Shown here one piece after another: positions 31,497-32,766 of a stretch of DNA of 32,766 nt (position 1 is the first letter of the stretch; each line of letters begins with the position of its first letter). The translations under genes and the position numbers were made by a program. The notes below the pieces were generated by a model, which saw only the letters and a list, made by a program, of their open reading frames with translations, ran no database searches and was not told the DNA's origin. The stretch covers positions 1 through 32,766 of the forward strand of contig JBAZOP010000034.1 in the NCBI GenBank assembly GCA_041648665.1, in the 5' to 3' direction. This DNA is from a bacterium. Lineage in GTDB: Bacteria; UBA10199; 2-02-FULL-44-16; JAAZCA01.

Positions 31497-32181
31497 TGCC
31501 GAGGCTCGCGTTTATGAACAGGGAGACTTCGTTTGAGCTCTTGAGGGAGAAATTAAGAGCGGGCGCTGTCTTGAATCTATTCAATATCCCCTCCTTGAGT
31601 TTATCGATAGTGCGACTTACCAGCTCGCGCTCGCGCGAAGGGCGCTTTACCCTCGGAAGAGCTTTCCTGAGCAATTCGAGCAACGAGAGGAGATATCGCG
31701 CCAGTTCTTCGTGCTGTATGACAGCACTCGCCCTCAGTGTATTGAGCTCGCCCTTGGCAGCATGGCTGTAGATCGTCGTGGCAAGGGCGGCGGCGAACCT
31801 GGGGTCGTCCACCTCGTAGAGCGCAGCGTTCAGAAAATCTTCATACGTCTTGTAATGCGCCTTGATGTCGATCCCCCGCTTTGCCTTGAGATGAGTCGCC
31901 CCGTACTGCACGAGCCCTGCGCGCAGGATATCCCGGTCGTCGTGGACAGTCGGGCTCTGCTCTCCCACGAAGAAGGAGATGGGTCGATTGAAGCTCCTTG
32001 CGATGAAGAAGAGGTTTTCGGCCGAGATCGAACCAGCGCCGGATTCGATGCGCGAAACAGTAGGCTGGGTCACGCCGATCACCTTCGCGAGGTACTGCGC
32101 ACTTATCCCCTCCTCCTCGCGGAGCCTTCGGATCGCCCTCCCGATCCTGCTGCGCAGCTCTCTCACTTCGGTGGTAGCCAT
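31489..32181 (-). CDS. XRE-family transcriptional regulator with C-terminal helical domain
   Basis: A 230-residue regulator. The N-terminal HTH (about 11-66) is clear: IGRAIRRLREEEGISAQYLAKVIGVTQPTVSRIESG, then ISAENLFFIARSF. The remaining 160 residues are mostly helical with no known domain, and could bind the partner nucleotidyltransferase-like protein. The start at 32181 has no Shine-Dalgarno element. A 9-bp inverted repeat lies directly upstream, and AT-rich repeats beyond it, so autoregulation is likely. It overlaps its partner gene by eight bases. Confidence 0.82.
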   Translation of the reverse strand: MATTEVRELRSRIGRAIRRLREEEGISAQYLAKVIGVTQPTVSRIESGAGSISAENLFFIARSFNRPISFFVGEQSPTVHDDRDILRAGLVQYGATHLKAKRGIDIKAHYKTYEDFLNAALYEVDDPRFAAALATTIYSHAAKGELNTLRASAVIQHEELARYLLSLLELLRKALPRVKRPSRERELVSRTIDKLKEGILNRFKTAPALNFSLKSSNEVSLFINASLGNE

Positions 32182-32184
32182 GGG

Positions 32185-32209
32185 ATAAGCATGACATATC
32201 CATGCTTAT
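32185..32209 (-). promoter_or_regulatory. Operator-like inverted repeat over a putative promoter of the XRE gene
   Basis: ATAAGCATG (32185-32193) and CATGCTTAT (32201-32209) are perfect inverted arms with a seven-base spacer, ending three bases before the XRE start codon. On the minus strand a weak promoter (TTGATA at 32217-32222, 18-base gap, TATGTC at 32193-32198) would place its -10 box inside the repeat. Binding of the XRE protein here would block its own promoter. Confidence 0.6.
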
Positions 32210-32318
32210 TTGTATATATCAAAAGATAATTATTCGATAAGTTGATATATTTTAGATGCTTTATTCATAACTGCATATTTTATGCATTGTCGCATGATTA
32301 TTTGATATATACTAATAA
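32206..32318. repeat. AT-rich repeats upstream of the XRE module
   Basis: TTTGATATATACAAATAA on the minus strand (32206-32223) is repeated as TTTGATATATACTAATAA on the plus strand (32301-32318), 17 of 18 positions, in inverted orientation. A third partial copy, TTGATATAT, is at 32242-32250. A TGCATA-TTT-TATGCA palindrome is at 32272-32286. The stretch 32182-32470 contains no gene. Confidence 0.65.
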
Positions 32319-32394
32319 TATTGGACAGTTGGAATAAATATCTGACAGGACTCGAATTCGAATTTCAAATTGGGGAGTTCGGGAAGCTGTGCGG

Positions 32395-32411
32395 CAGGAA
32401 GTGGCTTCCTG
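32395..32411. terminator. Hairpin downstream of the truncated gene
   Basis: CAGGAAG-TGG-CTTCCTG is a seven-base inverted repeat. It lies 60 bases after the stop of the gene at 32471-32766, so it may end that transcript, but no T-run follows on the minus strand. This is a weak call. Confidence 0.3.
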
Positions 32412-32470
32412 TTGACTCTACGAGGTGAGAATTTCAGAATGACAACAGGGATCTGAATCGCTGCGGAACT

Positions 32471-32766
32471 TTACAACATCAGGTCATCGAAGTCCGGGAG
32501 GGTGTCCACGACGGGACCTTCGTCCTTCGGCTTGGGACGCGGGCGCGGGCGCGCAGGCGCGGGCTTTGAGAAGCCGTGGCGGTAGAGCGGCAGGTCCTCG
32601 GAGTTCCCCTTCACCACGTCTATCCTTCGCCTGGTCTGGCGCTCCCACTTCTTGAGCGCCTTCTCGAGCAGCGGCTGGTTCATGGACCACAGGAGCGCGT
32701 TCTCCCCTTCCATCTTCTGCTCTGCGAAGAGCCGATATCCCAGGGAATACGTCTGAAACCCGGTCT
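32471..32766 (-). CDS. Truncated hypothetical protein (C-terminal part)
   Basis: The frame is open to the window end, so the gene starts outside; the ATG at 32713 lies inside the coding region. The visible 97 residues include TYSLGYRLFAEQKMEGENALLW, a Leu/Lys-rich helix (LLEKALKKWERQTRRR), a Pro/Arg/Lys-rich linker (APARPRPRPKPKDEGP) and an acidic terminus (DTLPDFDDLML). I do not recognise a family. The basic-proline linker followed by an acidic end resembles a flexible interaction tail. Confidence 0.6.
   Translation of the reverse strand, partial: TGFQTYSLGYRLFAEQKMEGENALLWSMNQPLLEKALKKWERQTRRRIDVVKGNSEDLPLYRHGFSKPAPARPRPRPKPKDEGPVVDTLPDFDDLML

Noticed and set aside
1..32766. CRISPR arrays, transposases and prophage genes
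   Set aside because: No regularly spaced repeats, insertion-sequence ends or phage structural genes were seen.

Overview
The window is a GC-rich stretch of a Gram-negative bacterial chromosome. Outer-membrane and cell-envelope genes dominate: a porin, many lipoproteins with lipoboxes, LpoB, AsmA and an L,D-transpeptidase. The DUF4416 protein, the Gld-type ABC exporter with a GldG-like and a DUF4340 subunit, the FG-GAP lipoprotein and the DUF362-ferredoxin together suggest an uncultured lineage of Deltaproteobacteria in the broad sense. This placement is an inference; no rRNA is present.

Layout. 1-837 (+) is the 3' end of a porin-like barrel gene. 844-5311 (-) is an envelope lipoprotein operon: two LPP20-like proteins, an LpoB-like protein, a COG3014-type repeat lipoprotein and a small secreted protein. 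5445-7262 (-) is an FG-GAP repeat lipoprotein closed by a strong GC-rich terminator. 7449-10927 (-) is a tightly coupled operon whose five genes overlap at every junction by ATGA: DUF362-ferredoxin, LOG/TIGR00725 protein, secreted thermonuclease, arylamine N-acetyltransferase and DUF4416 protein. purC and a tRNA-Arg(TCG) lie just upstream. 11982-15568 (-) holds a cysteine-rich lipoprotein, queF, a large lipoprotein and a kinase-deaminase fusion.

At 15568-15636 two divergent promoters share their -35 region, and each places its -10 box only 8-9 bases before a start codon. The plus-side genes (15636-19489) form a four-gene exporter operon (ATPase, permease, GldG-like, DUF4340). 19500-25930 (-) holds a small orphan protein and then an apparent envelope operon: acidic protein, AsmA, L,D-transpeptidase and a large S8 protease with an anchor-like C-terminus.

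26029-30658 (+) is the conserved housekeeping order tmk-holB-ricT-metG, with an intrinsic terminator hairpin placed directly before the ricT start codon. A short dispersed-type palindromic repeat follows metG. The last part (30852-32181, -) is a two-gene XRE regulator plus nucleotidyltransferase-like module, resembling toxin-antitoxin pairs, preceded by an AT-rich operator-like region. The window ends in a truncated gene of unknown function.

No CRISPR array, rRNA, transposase or prophage was seen. The most notable signals are the paired leaderless-type promoters, the terminator at ricT, the XRE/nucleotidyltransferase module with its repeats, and the S8 protease tail.
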